A DNA stretch of 64,000 nucleotides from an uncultured Chthonomonadales bacterium (GTDB lineage Bacteria; Armatimonadota; Chthonomonadetes; Chthonomonadales; CAJBBX01): assembly GCA_938005745.1 (NCBI GenBank), contig CALLMM010000026.1, positions 1-64,000 of the forward strand, written 5' to 3'. Positions within the stretch are counted from its first letter, which is position 1. The number at the start of each line of letters is the position of its first letter. A program made the translations under genes and the position numbers. The notes beneath the pieces are model-generated. The model worked only from the letters and a program-made list of their open reading frames with translations. It made no database searches and was not told where the DNA came from. Positions 54,701 through 63,280 of this stretch are shown piece by piece.

Positions 54701-57214
54701 ATGTCGCAGACCATCATCATGAAGCCGATCCCGCCCCCGCCTCCGAAAGACGGTCCGAATGTAGACCCGAAGGGCGCGTTTGAACTGACCTTTCAGGGCT
54801 TTGAGGAGGGACAGGAGGTCGAGGTCGTCTTCTGGGAGATCAACGACAGCACGCAGGCGAACGATCATAAAGAGGATACGAAGCTCGGCTCCGTCCGGGG
54901 GAAGCTGGTCAAGCACCAGGAGACGCCGCAGGGCGTTGTGCTGACGCTGGTTCCCTCGAAAAAAGACCCGGACACGTTTGGCGAGGCGCGGATTCGCTTC
55001 CAGTTCCCCAAACCCGGCGCGCAGGAGCATGAGGCGGTAACCTTCCACGTCAAGCCGGACGGCAATGCGGGACGCAACGAGGGAGAGTACTGGGAGATTC
55101 AGGCGCAGATCGTCAATCCGGCGGTCGAGTCGCCCTCCTTCAACGTCGCGAAGGTCAACCGCGCGCTGGCGGTGCGGGGAGACAAGCGGCAGGCGACCTA
55201 CGACTGGCACGCCGGCAACGACGTCGTCTTTTACAACGACGCCAGCGAGGATGAGGCGGGAACCGCCGGAGCCTTCGCCGATCTTGCCCGGGCGATCGAG
55301 GAGGCGGAGCACTTCATCTTCATCGCCGACTGGTCGTTTCATCCCTACATGCGCCTCAAGCACGGAGACCCCGCCGTCGTCGCCTCCACCATCGGACAGA
55401 AGCTTCTGGATAAGGCGAAGGGGAACGAGAAGCTGCTGATCGCCATACACACCTGGGATCATACCAATATCGGCGCGCCGGACGCGCAGAACGACTCGAG
55501 CGGGCAGATCCTGGCGAAGATGGCGGGGGGCAAGCGTCCCGCCAACCTGCTCTGGCGCGCCAGTTCCCGCACGGGACAGGATGGCGGCGCGGGACTCGGC
55601 TGGTCGCATCATCAGAAGTTTGTAGTGCTGGACTGTCCCGGTCCGGGGGGCAGGCGCGAGATCAAGGTCTTCTACGGCGGTCTCGACCTGACGAAAGGGC
55701 GGTTCGACTGGTCCCGGCACTGCATTCTGGCGGAGACTCCTCCGAAATCCCCCTCACAGTACTTTCTGCAGAAGATCAACGGCTGGGAGATCGGCAGGGT
55801 CTGGGACAGCAAGGTGGACTACGACGACTGGTACAACGCCGAGTTTGAGGCGGCTGCGCCCGCCGGAAACACGAAGCTGCCCCGTCAGCCCTGGCACGAT
55901 ATCCATGCGCAGCTGGTCGGACCGACCGCCTGGGATGTGGTGCGGGAGTTTGTCGGGCGATGGAATCTCGACCCGACCTGGACCCCCACACAGGGCGATA
56001 ACAGCGCCGAAGCCATCGAGAAGGTCAACAAGAAGTTCGAGTCGCTGTGGGAGAAGGAGGGAGAGAGCTATAAGTTTGTTCTGCCCTTCGAGCCGCGCAG
56101 CGGGAACTGGTCGGCGCAGGTCTACCGTTCGATGGTAAAGCACCATTGGGGAGCCAAGCGCAAGATCAAAAGCCCGATGATGCCGGAGGGCGAACTGAAG
56201 TGGATTCTGAAGGGCAATGTGGAGCGCAGCATTCTGGACGCCTACATCAAGGCGATCCGGCAGGCGGAGCAGTTCATCTACATCGAGACGCAGTACTTCA
56301 TCGGCTCCGGGAACCGGTGGGGGCGCAGCTCCATTGCCAATCCGCTGCCGGAGGAGATCGTCAACCGGATCAATACCCATATCTCCAACAAGAAGCCGTT
56401 TCACGCCATGATCGTGATGCCCATGTTTCCGGAGGGCGATCCGACCAGCGGAGCCGCCGTCGCACAGCGCATCTTTGAGTGGAATACGATGGAGTATATG
56501 GCGCGGGCGGTGCAGGCGAAGTGCGACCAGATCAACGATATGAACCCGGACGCAGAGGTGTTAAGCTGGGAGAGCTACCTCTCGTTCTACTTCCTCGCGC
56601 AGTGGGAGGATCAGGGGACGAAATCCATGGATCGCAGCGGCGACCGCGAGAAGATGCTGCAGAAGAATGAGCGGTACATGATCTACGTTCACTCCAAGAT
56701 GATGATCGTGGATGACCGCTATGTGATCATCGGCAGCGCCAACCTCAACGAGCGCAGCCTCGCGGGCGGACGCGACAGCGAGATCTGTATCAGCGTCTGG
56801 CCCTCCAACGACCGCGCGCTGCCGGCATGCGTGGCGCAGGTAAAGGCGTTTCGCAAACGGCTGTGGGAGGAGCACTTCGGTCCGCAGATGACTATCCTGA
56901 TCCCCGGTTGGGAGAAGCCGGAGATGGACTACTTCCAGTTGAAGATGGAGGGGATTCGCAACTACAACAACTTCCGCTACAACCTGCGCACCCCCAACGC
57001 CTTCGGCATCCCGAGCCAGGGACATATCTGCGCCTGGCCCCTGAAGCTGGAGTATAAAGATAAAGCCGAGAACGGGAAGCTGGTTCTGGAGAAGTACAAG
57101 ATGTACGATGAAAAAGACTATGAGTACATCCCGGACGGCGCGTTGAAGGACGAATGGCGGTGGCGTCCGACCAAAAAGCCCTTCCCGGTCTACAACACCG
57201 ACATTCCAGAGTAG
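54701..57214 (+). CDS. Phospholipase D family protein (eukaryote-like)
   Basis: 837 residues with no signal peptide. Two HKD motifs are complete: the first in SHHQKFVVLD (His304, Lys306, Asp311) and the second in VHSKMMIVDD (His664, Lys666, Asp671), followed by IIGSANLNERSL. The wide spacing of the motifs, YGGLDLTKGRFDW and the long C-terminal region are like eukaryotic PLDs and the type VI effector family Tle5. It would hydrolyse or transphosphatidylate phosphatidyl lipids such as phosphatidylethanolamine. The N-terminal 170 residues are a beta domain (FELTFQGFEEGQEVEVVFWE) of unknown role, perhaps for loading. It is the last gene of the LysM/OmpA operon. No immunity gene is obvious. Confidence 0.88.
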   Translation: MSQTIIMKPIPPPPPKDGPNVDPKGAFELTFQGFEEGQEVEVVFWEINDSTQANDHKEDTKLGSVRGKLVKHQETPQGVVLTLVPSKKDPDTFGEARIRFQFPKPGAQEHEAVTFHVKPDGNAGRNEGEYWEIQAQIVNPAVESPSFNVAKVNRALAVRGDKRQATYDWHAGNDVVFYNDASEDEAGTAGAFADLARAIEEAEHFIFIADWSFHPYMRLKHGDPAVVASTIGQKLLDKAKGNEKLLIAIHTWDHTNIGAPDAQNDSSGQILAKMAGGKRPANLLWRASSRTGQDGGAGLGWSHHQKFVVLDCPGPGGRREIKVFYGGLDLTKGRFDWSRHCILAETPPKSPSQYFLQKINGWEIGRVWDSKVDYDDWYNAEFEAAAPAGNTKLPRQPWHDIHAQLVGPTAWDVVREFVGRWNLDPTWTPTQGDNSAEAIEKVNKKFESLWEKEGESYKFVLPFEPRSGNWSAQVYRSMVKHHWGAKRKIKSPMMPEGELKWILKGNVERSILDAYIKAIRQAEQFIYIETQYFIGSGNRWGRSSIANPLPEEIVNRINTHISNKKPFHAMIVMPMFPEGDPTSGAAVAQRIFEWNTMEYMARAVQAKCDQINDMNPDAEVLSWESYLSFYFLAQWEDQGTKSMDRSGDREKMLQKNERYMIYVHSKMMIVDDRYVIIGSANLNERSLAGGRDSEICISVWPSNDRALPACVAQVKAFRKRLWEEHFGPQMTILIPGWEKPEMDYFQLKMEGIRNYNNFRYNLRTPNAFGIPSQGHICAWPLKLEYKDKAENGKLVLEKYKMYDEKDYEYIPDGALKDEWRWRPTKKPFPVYNTDIPE

Positions 57215-57218
57215 AGAG

Positions 57219-57247
57219 TCCGCCCTCTCCGTACCGGAGAGGGCGGA
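57219..57247. terminator. Terminator between convergent phospholipase and glycosidase genes
   Basis: TCCGCCCTCTCCG (57219-57231) pairs perfectly with CGGAGAGGGCGGA (57235-57247) over 13 bp with loop TAC, 4 bp after the phospholipase stop. There is no long T-run; position suggests bidirectional use. Confidence 0.8.
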
Positions 57248-57269
57248 TCGGTTTCAGGAGGCGGGGCGG

Positions 57270-59261
57270 CTACTCAAAGACGACCATCGCATGTTCGCGC
57301 ACGATCGGCACAACGACCCGCGCGACGCCGTCGCGGTAGTCGCACGCCAGCGGGGAGCGATCCGGGGCGGAGTAGACGGCGGAGGGCGGGGCAGGCAGGC
57401 GCAGACCGATCGTTACGTCCCGCAGCGGAACGGTCTCCTCGATCACCTCCACATGCGCTCCCCGCCGGTTGGGATGGTAGTTGACCAGATGCACGATATG
57501 CCGGTCTTTCTGCCGCATGACGGTCGCCTCAGTGGTCGGGGGCGCGTCGGTGACAAGCAGGCGGTCCGGAAGCAGCAGGTCCAGAGCGTTGCCGACCACC
57601 TTCCGGTAGACCGTGTCTCCCTGGCTCTGGTAGTCCCCGAAGAAGGTTCCATAGAGATAGACCACGCCGTTGTGATGGGTAACGGCGGGCGCGCCGGACG
57701 GCTGATCGTGCGGGGAGTAGGAGTGGGAGGTGAAGTGCTCTCCGGTGCGGTTGAAGTAGGAGGAGAGGGCGTCGGCGAGCGTCTGCGTCTGCGCGTCTGG
57801 TCGGACCTGCATCCCGCTTCCCATCAGAACCCACTCAAAGTCGCGCACGTCTCCGGCGAACTCCGGACGCAGACGGAAGAAGCTCGGCGACCAGGCGAAC
57901 GGACCGACGCAGTGGACGCCCAGCAGGTCGGCGTTGCAGAACTCTCCGGCATCTGGATCGAGCAGCGCCCGGTGGGAGAAGAGCAGTTTTCCGCCCTTCT
58001 GCAGGTAGTCGCGCAGTCTGGCGGAGACCTCCGGCGAGGGCGCGCCCCGGTCCGCGATCACCAGCGCGCGGTAGCCGCTCCAGTCCGCCTCTGCGTCCAG
58101 AATATCGAACTGATGGTGCAGCTCCAGCAGCATCTTCGCCGCGCCCTCGTCGCTGTCGTTGCGCATCTGCTTGAAGTTCTCTTTATGCAGCAGCACCAGC
58201 GCGATCTCGGTCACCGGCTCTGCGCCCTGACACCACGGCTCTTTCGCGGCGACATCCCGGTACGCCTCTCCGATCACCTGATAGACCGCCGGATAGGGCT
58301 TGCCCCGGGGATGAAGCTGGTCGCCGATGGAGCAGACGGAGCCGTTGGCGAGCATCGCGCCGCACTCAAACCTGAGCGCGGAGGGCGACTTCAAGCCTCC
58401 AAAGTCCGCCCAGGAGCGGTGGAAACGCCCCGTCATGCCCATCGTCGGCATGTTCAGGCAGCGGGCGTAGCGCACCCAGAAGGGATAGTAGGCGTAGCCC
58501 CAGCCTCCGGTCGGCAGCGCCTCGATCTCGACTTGGCTCATCCACTGCGTCTCCTGACCGATGCCCTGTCGGACGCGCCCGTTGTAGAAGAGCGTGACAT
58601 CCGGCTTATGGGCGCGCGCCAGCCCGGAGAGACGGCTCATAAACTTCTCGATGATGGTCTTCGCGTGCTTGCGCTGGTCGTCGTTATCCTCCGGATTGAG
58701 GTTGAGCCGCCTCATGCTGGCAAGGCAGTAGTCGCAGCAGCAGCCCTGATCCTCCCTCCCCGCCAGATCGTTCGCCTGAAAGACGATGTCATAGAAGAAG
58801 CCGTCCACCTCGTAGTTCTCCAGAAGCTCCTTCGTCTGCGCCTCCTGGTAGTCGAGATAGGGGCTGTTGAGGCAGATCCATCTCCAGCCCGCCTCGCCCG
58901 GCTTCGCGCCGACCAGCTCGCCCTTGCGGTTGCGCTGCTGCCAGTCGGGGTGCTGCTCCGCCATGTAGTTGTCCCAGACGCAGGTCAGGTAGATCGGCGC
59001 GCGAATGCCCCGCCGGTGCAGCGCCTCGATCTGCTGTCCCATCAGGTCGAAGGTGAGGGACGGGTGGACTTTGCCAACCTTTGTGGGATAGTAGCACATC
59101 CCGTGATGGCACTTGCCGAAGACGGTAACGCTGTCTACGGCGGCTTCCTCCATCGTACGGGCGAACTCCTCCGCGTCAAACTCCGCGCCGACATCGGGTA
59201 TCAGAGGCGAGGTATGAAAGTCCAGGTGTATCTGTCGAAATCGCAGGCTCAATTCAGACAT
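57270..59261 (-). CDS. Cytosolic GH-like protein with beta-galactosidase-type trimerisation domain
   Basis: 663 residues without a signal peptide. The N-terminal 370 residues are a TIM-barrel typical of GH29/GH42-like putative glycosidases: RQIHLDFHTSPLIPDVG, VTVFGKCHHGMCYYPTKVG, DGFFYDIVFQ and LFYNGRVRQGIG. CCCDYCLASM is a small Cys cluster common in this group. The later part is a Rossmann-like trimerisation domain (YRALVIADRGAPSPEVSARL, YLQKGGKLLFSHRA). The substrate is unknown. ATG 59261 has AGGAGG 8 nt upstream; a longer frame to 59390 is not supported. Monocistronic. Confidence 0.75.
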   Translation of the reverse strand: MSELSLRFRQIHLDFHTSPLIPDVGAEFDAEEFARTMEEAAVDSVTVFGKCHHGMCYYPTKVGKVHPSLTFDLMGQQIEALHRRGIRAPIYLTCVWDNYMAEQHPDWQQRNRKGELVGAKPGEAGWRWICLNSPYLDYQEAQTKELLENYEVDGFFYDIVFQANDLAGREDQGCCCDYCLASMRRLNLNPEDNDDQRKHAKTIIEKFMSRLSGLARAHKPDVTLFYNGRVRQGIGQETQWMSQVEIEALPTGGWGYAYYPFWVRYARCLNMPTMGMTGRFHRSWADFGGLKSPSALRFECGAMLANGSVCSIGDQLHPRGKPYPAVYQVIGEAYRDVAAKEPWCQGAEPVTEIALVLLHKENFKQMRNDSDEGAAKMLLELHHQFDILDAEADWSGYRALVIADRGAPSPEVSARLRDYLQKGGKLLFSHRALLDPDAGEFCNADLLGVHCVGPFAWSPSFFRLRPEFAGDVRDFEWVLMGSGMQVRPDAQTQTLADALSSYFNRTGEHFTSHSYSPHDQPSGAPAVTHHNGVVYLYGTFFGDYQSQGDTVYRKVVGNALDLLLPDRLLVTDAPPTTEATVMRQKDRHIVHLVNYHPNRRGAHVEVIEETVPLRDVTIGLRLPAPPSAVYSAPDRSPLACDYRDGVARVVVPIVREHAMVVFE

Positions 59262-59457
59262 GAAATAGTCCTCCTGAGAGAGAATCACCATAGAGTTCGC
59301 GGTCTGAGAGAGACTCCCTCCCCGAATGATGGAATGGGAGTATGGTGAGCCGCACCCCAACAGGCGGGCGACGGTTTCACGCGCGAACACCGGGTCTTAT
59401 ACGCGCCGGCGCGCGCCGTTTCCACGCTGCATGGAACGATCGTGTCGTATCTGGCGG

Positions 59458-59463
59458 TATACT
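59458..59463 (+). promoter_or_regulatory. -10 element just upstream of Cys-rich protein gene
   Basis: TATACT lies 9 bp before the ATG at 59473, the same spacing as in the murB promoter. No good -35 or ribosome binding site is seen, so initiation at or near the start codon is likely but unproven. Confidence 0.45.
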
Positions 59464-59472
59464 CTTCATACG

Positions 59473-59937
59473 ATGAACGCGCCACTCCGATACAGACGCA
59501 GATGGATATCGCTGCTGCTGACGGCGATTCTGATCCTTCCGGGGTTAACCTCGCGCGCCGCCTGGTATTGCCGGGACGGCACGCCCTGTCCGCCGGACTG
59601 TCCGATGACGCATCGGTCTGCGGCTCCAGCCGCCTCCTGCTGTCCGCAGAAGGCGCAGGAGATGCGGCATGCGGAGGATGGATCGTGCCGGGGGTGTCAG
59701 GAAGGCTCCTGCGAGCTTGTAGTGCGTCCCGCGCCCGATACGCTCACTCGCTCCGGCGCGCTCTATCGTCTCGATTCGCCGTTCGACCCCGATCTGGTCG
59801 GCGATCTTCCGGCGGCGCTGTGTCGGCAGCCGGCAGAAGATGCCGCGCCTTCCGCGTTCCGCTGCGCCGTTCCGCCGCCGGAATCCTCCTCACCCGTCCG
59901 CTCTCCTCGCGCTCCTCCCGCCCTTCTGCAGGGATAG
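59473..59937 (+). CDS. Small secreted Cys-rich protein
   Basis: 154 residues with a signal peptide (WISLLLTAILILPGLTSRA). Ten cysteines follow in clusters WYCRDGTPCPPDC, SCCPQ and SCRGCQEGSC, the last resembling CxxC metal or redox motifs. The C-terminal 60 residues are Pro/Ser/Ala-rich. I do not recognise the family. It may be a periplasmic or surface redox or metal-binding protein. The next gene, 78 bp downstream on the same strand, encodes another short Cys motif after a signal peptide, so the pair may work together. No clear ribosome binding site precedes the ATG. Confidence 0.6.
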   Translation: MNAPLRYRRRWISLLLTAILILPGLTSRAAWYCRDGTPCPPDCPMTHRSAAPAASCCPQKAQEMRHAEDGSCRGCQEGSCELVVRPAPDTLTRSGALYRLDSPFDPDLVGDLPAALCRQPAEDAAPSAFRCAVPPPESSSPVRSPRAPPALLQG

Positions 59938-60015
59938 ACCGATCTCTGCGGCAGAGAGGCTCGCCTCCTGTCGCGGCGCATATCCAAATGAGAAGAGGCA
60001 TAAGGAGTACGCAAA

Positions 60016-60690
60016 GTGCGAACACTGACTGTTTTTGCGCTCGCCTCCGTTCTGGCTCTACTGCCGATGACGGCGTGGGCACAGAGCGGCGGCGGCTGCC
60101 CGTTATGACCCTCCAGCGGCTTCTCCGCGCAGAGCGGAGACTCGACCGGTTCGGTCGAGGGAGGGACGCACCGGGGGACGCTCATCCTCTCAACGCTCTC
60201 CTCGCAGGGACTGGCGGGAGAGACGGAGACGTTCCTTCGCTATGGCGCGACGCCGCGGCTGGAGCTGGGGTTCAGCTATCTCTGGCGCACCGAGAAGGTG
60301 CGTCCGCTCGTCAACTATGTGCTGATCCCGGAGGGACGTATGCGCCCTTCGCTGCGGGCGGGGCAGATGTCCAGTCCATCCGGCAGTGAGCTGAAGGCGT
60401 TTATCACCGTGGGGAAAGACCTGCGCCCATGGATCAAGGCTCCCGTTCATCTGTATGTCGGGACCGCGATCGTCTATACGGACCGCAGACCGCAGTTTAT
60501 CGGCGGGGTGAGCGCAAACCTGACCCGCGCCGTCATCCTCTCCGCGCAGTTTGACGGACGCTATCCGACGTTCGGACTCACCGCGGCGGTCGGAAAGATC
60601 AACGGAAGCACCGTGCGTCTGGGAGTCATGGCGGTGAAGACGGATCGACTGGGTCCGTTTCTGGCGATCGGGATGCCGCTGGGGCGATAG
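60016..60690 (+). CDS. Candidate selenoprotein: secreted beta-barrel-like protein with in-frame TGA
   Basis: 224 codons in one frame, from a GTG with AAGGAG 8 nt upstream to a TAG followed by a strong terminator, interrupted only by TGA at 60106-60108 (codon 31). The start encodes a signal peptide (LTVFALASVLALLPMTAWA), then QSGGGCPL, the TGA, and PSSGFSAQSG. The rest is beta-strand rich (RLELGFSYLWR, LKAFITVGKDL, VHLYVGTAIVYTD, TFGLTAAVGK) and looks like a small barrel. The TGA falls where a CxxC motif would have its second Cys, and a hairpin with a G-starting loop lies 20 nt after it. Either selenocysteine is inserted, or the gene is a nonsense-mutated pseudogene or carries a sequencing error; TGA is a normal stop elsewhere. 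Confidence 0.6.
60122..60159 (+). other. SECIS-like hairpin pair after in-frame TGA
   Basis: TCTCCGC (60122-60128) and GCGGAGA (60134-60140) form a perfect 7-bp stem with loop GCAGA. Twenty bases separate the TGA from the loop, which starts with G, so the loose bacterial SECIS rules are met. A second hairpin (CTCGACCG 60141-60148 with CGGTCGAG 60152-60159) follows at once. In GC-rich DNA such hairpins can arise by chance. Confidence 0.45.
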
Positions 60691-60708
60691 ACATCTTCCC
60701 GGTATCCG

Positions 60709-60745
60709 GCAGCCACTCTTCCTCTGCAAAGAGTGGCTGCTTTTT
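60709..60745 (+). terminator. Strong Rho-independent terminator
   Basis: GCAGCCACTCTT (60709-60720) and AAGAGTGGCTGC (60729-60740) form a perfect 12-bp stem with an 8-nt loop, followed by TTTTT. It lies 18 bp after the TAG of the TGA-containing gene and indicates that the whole frame is transcribed. Confidence 0.95.
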
Positions 60746-60855
60746 CCGCCCGGACCGATGAATGACCGCAGGTTCGGCGCAGGAGGCGGCGCCAGCAGAG
60801 ACGAAGGTAGACCTATCCTGTCTCGACAGCCGGAAAGGAGCCTTTGGAGATCGCT

Positions 60856-62802
60856 ATGTCTGAACCGGATATCTATGACGTGAAGACTCGCGCCGCCGGT
60901 CCGCCAGGCGCGCTTCCTCTGACGGAGGAGATGCTGCGCGATCTGCCCAGCGGCGACCTGTTTGCGCTGTCGCAGAATGTCGGCATGGGCTGGGAGCCTT
61001 CCCGGCTCAACCGGCGCGAGTTTCTGATCCTCAGCACGCAGGGCGGCATCCGTCACCCCGACGGGACGCCGCTCGCGCTCGGCTACCATACCGGTCACTG
61101 GGAGGTCGGTCTGCTGATGCAGGCGGCGGCGGAGGAGTTTCAGCGGCGGGGCTGCATCCCCTTTGCCGGCTTCTGCTCCGATCCCTGCGACGGACGCTCG
61201 CAGGGAACGACCGGCATGTTCGACAGCCTGCCCTATCGCAACGACGCCGCCATCGTCTTCCGGCGGCTGATCCGCAGCCTGCCGAACCGTCGGGGCGTGC
61301 TGGGCGTGGCGACCTGCGACAAGGGGCTGCCCGCGATGATGATGGCGCTGTCTGCGATGCGCGATCTCTCCTGCGCGCTGGTTCCCGGCGGAGTAACCCT
61401 GCCGCCGGAGGAGGGGGAGGACGCCGGCAAGGTGCAGACGATCGGGGCGCGCTTCGCGCACGGTCTGATCACCCTGAAGGAGGCGGCGGAACTGGGCTGC
61501 CGCGCCTGTGCGACGCCGGGGGGCGGCTGCCAGTTCTTCGGCACGGCGGCGACGGCGCAGGTCGTCGGGGAGGCGCTGGGGTTGACGCTGCCGCATGCTG
61601 CTCTGTCTCCCTCCGGTCAGCCGATCTGGCTCGACACGGCGCGCCGCACCGCGCATGCGCTGATCGAACTGGAGGCGCGGGGCATCCGCACGTGCGATAT
61701 CGTTACGGAGGCGGCGATTCACAACGCCATGATCGTCCACGCCGCCTGCGGCGGCTCTACCAACCTGCTGCTGCATATTCCCGCCATCGCGCATGCGGCG
61801 GGGCTGCGCCGTCCGACGGTGGAGGACTGGATCGAGGTCAATCGCGCTGTGCCCCGTCTGGTGGATGTGCTGCCCAACGGTCCGACCGATCATCCGACGA
61901 TCCGCTTCTTCCTGGCGGGCGGCGTTCCGGAGGTGATGCTGTATCTGCGCGCGCTCGGTCTGCTGAACCTGGACTGTCTGACGGTCGCCGGAAGGACGCT
62001 GGGCGAGAGCCTGCAGGAGTGGGAGCGTTCAGAGCGGCGCCGGCGGCTGCGGGAGCGTCTGCAGCAGGCGGACGGCGTGGACCCGGATGAGGTGATCCTC
62101 TCGCCGGAGCGCGCCCGCGAACGCGGCCTCACCAGCACCGTCTGTTTCCCGCGCGGAAATCTGGCTCCGGAAGGCTCCGTGATCAAGCAGACCGCGATAG
62201 ATCCGAGCGTGGTGGACGCGGACGGAGTCTACCGCAAGGTCGGTCCGGCGAAGGTCTTCACGACCGAGCGCGCCGCCATCGCCGCCATCAAGGGGACGGG
62301 CGAAAAGCGGGTGGAGCCGGGAGACGTGCTGATCCTGATCTGCCGCGGACCGATGGGTTCGGGGATGGAGGAGACCTACCAGATCACCTCCGCGCTGAAG
62401 TATCTGCCCTGGGGGAAGACCGTCGCCGTGCTCACCGATGCGCGCTTCTCCGGCGTCTCCACCGGAGCCTGTATCGGACATATCGGACCGGAGGCGCTGG
62501 CCGGCGGTCCGATCGGAAAGGTGCGGGACGGCGACCGGATCGAGATCATCATAGACCGTCCGAACCTGACCGGCAGCGTCCATCTGGTCGGGGAGGGCGA
62601 GACGATGTTTGGCGCGGAGGAGGGAGCGCGCATACTGGCGGCGCGTCCCCCGCGCCCTGACCTTGCGCCCGATCCCGATCTGCCCCAAGATACGCGCCTG
62701 TGGGCGGCTCTGCAGGCGGCGGGCGGCGGGGTCTGGGGCGGCTGCGTCTACGATCCGGAGGCGATTGCCGCGCGGCTGCTGGCGTCCGGCGATTGTGATT
62801 GA
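60856..62802 (+). CDS. YjhG/YagF-type sugar-acid dehydratase (IlvD/Edd family)
   Basis: 648 residues. The start ([22 protein letters not shown], key QNVGMGWEP) and [14 protein letters not shown] with [13 protein letters not shown] are the signature of the YjhG/YagF branch of IlvD/Edd dehydratases, which act on sugar acids such as D-xylonate. Cluster or metal ligands are likely in [26 protein letters not shown] and the [13 protein letters not shown] region; [13 protein letters not shown] and [12 protein letters not shown] complete the core. It probably dehydrates a pentonate in the cytoplasm, in keeping with the many glycan-degrading genes. ATG 60856 has GGAG 6 nt upstream. Monocistronic. Confidence 0.88.
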   Translation: MSEPDIYDVKTRAAGPPGALPLTEEMLRDLPSGDLFALSQNVGMGWEPSRLNRREFLILSTQGGIRHPDGTPLALGYHTGHWEVGLLMQAAAEEFQRRGCIPFAGFCSDPCDGRSQGTTGMFDSLPYRNDAAIVFRRLIRSLPNRRGVLGVATCDKGLPAMMMALSAMRDLSCALVPGGVTLPPEEGEDAGKVQTIGARFAHGLITLKEAAELGCRACATPGGGCQFFGTAATAQVVGEALGLTLPHAALSPSGQPIWLDTARRTAHALIELEARGIRTCDIVTEAAIHNAMIVHAACGGSTNLLLHIPAIAHAAGLRRPTVEDWIEVNRAVPRLVDVLPNGPTDHPTIRFFLAGGVPEVMLYLRALGLLNLDCLTVAGRTLGESLQEWERSERRRRLRERLQQADGVDPDEVILSPERARERGLTSTVCFPRGNLAPEGSVIKQTAIDPSVVDADGVYRKVGPAKVFTTERAAIAAIKGTGEKRVEPGDVLILICRGPMGSGMEETYQITSALKYLPWGKTVAVLTDARFSGVSTGACIGHIGPEALAGGPIGKVRDGDRIEIIIDRPNLTGSVHLVGEGETMFGAEEGARILAARPPRPDLAPDPDLPQDTRLWAALQAAGGGVWGGCVYDPEAIAARLLASGDCD

Positions 62803-62904
62803 GTTCACACACCCCCGCTGAAACCTGTTTCGCCTCCCTCACGTACTTCAGGTAGAGGCATACGTCTGATCCATCGCGCTTGCCGGGCAAGGAGGGACGA
62901 AAAC

Positions 62905-63093
62905 GTGGGCAAATGGGGCATCTGGCAGTGGCTGATCGCCATTATTCTGACGCTGATCGCCATTCAGATCGTTTTCTGGATCGTCGGTCAGTTTATCCAT
63001 CTGTTGAAGATCGCGCTGGTTGTCGCCGTCATCATCGGCATCATCTGGCTGGTCATGACCGTGATGAATCGGGGCAAGCGAAGCAGCTACTGA
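62905..63093 (+). CDS. Small two-helix membrane protein
   Basis: 62 residues. Two hydrophobic helices ([20 protein letters not shown] and [18 protein letters not shown]) are joined by a short QFIHLLK loop, with a basic C-terminus (NRGKRSSY). The start is GTG with AAGGAGGG 8 nt upstream, a very good site. Small proteins of this shape occur widely; I cannot give a function. It has its own terminator at 63171-63200 and lies between the dehydratase and argB genes. Confidence 0.7.
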   Translation: MGKWGIWQWLIAIILTLIAIQIVFWIVGQFIHLLKIALVVAVIIGIIWLVMTVMNRGKRSSY

Positions 63094-63170
63094 TACGATA
63101 ACGCTGCGTCTGGATCGGCTGCACGCCGAAAAGGCGCTTAACACAGGTCTGGATCGGGGCTGGCAGACGC

Positions 63171-63200
63171 CGGGGCAGGCAGTTTCGCCTGCCCCGTTTT
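63171..63200 (+). terminator. Rho-independent terminator before argB
   Basis: CGGGGCAGGC (63171-63180) and GCCTGCCCCG (63187-63196) form a perfect 10-bp stem with loop AGTTTC, followed by TTTT. Confidence 0.88.
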
Positions 63201-63280
63201 GCCAGTACAGGAGTGCAGGCGCGGGACGGCGAATAGAGAGGACGATGAGTTTCGCCGATCATGCAAGGAGCCTCCTAACG

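Noticed and set aside
60298-60690. Separate 130-codon gene starting at GTG 60298
   Set aside because: No ribosome binding site, and the frame upstream back to the signal peptide is coding in character; better explained as the distal part of the TGA-containing gene.
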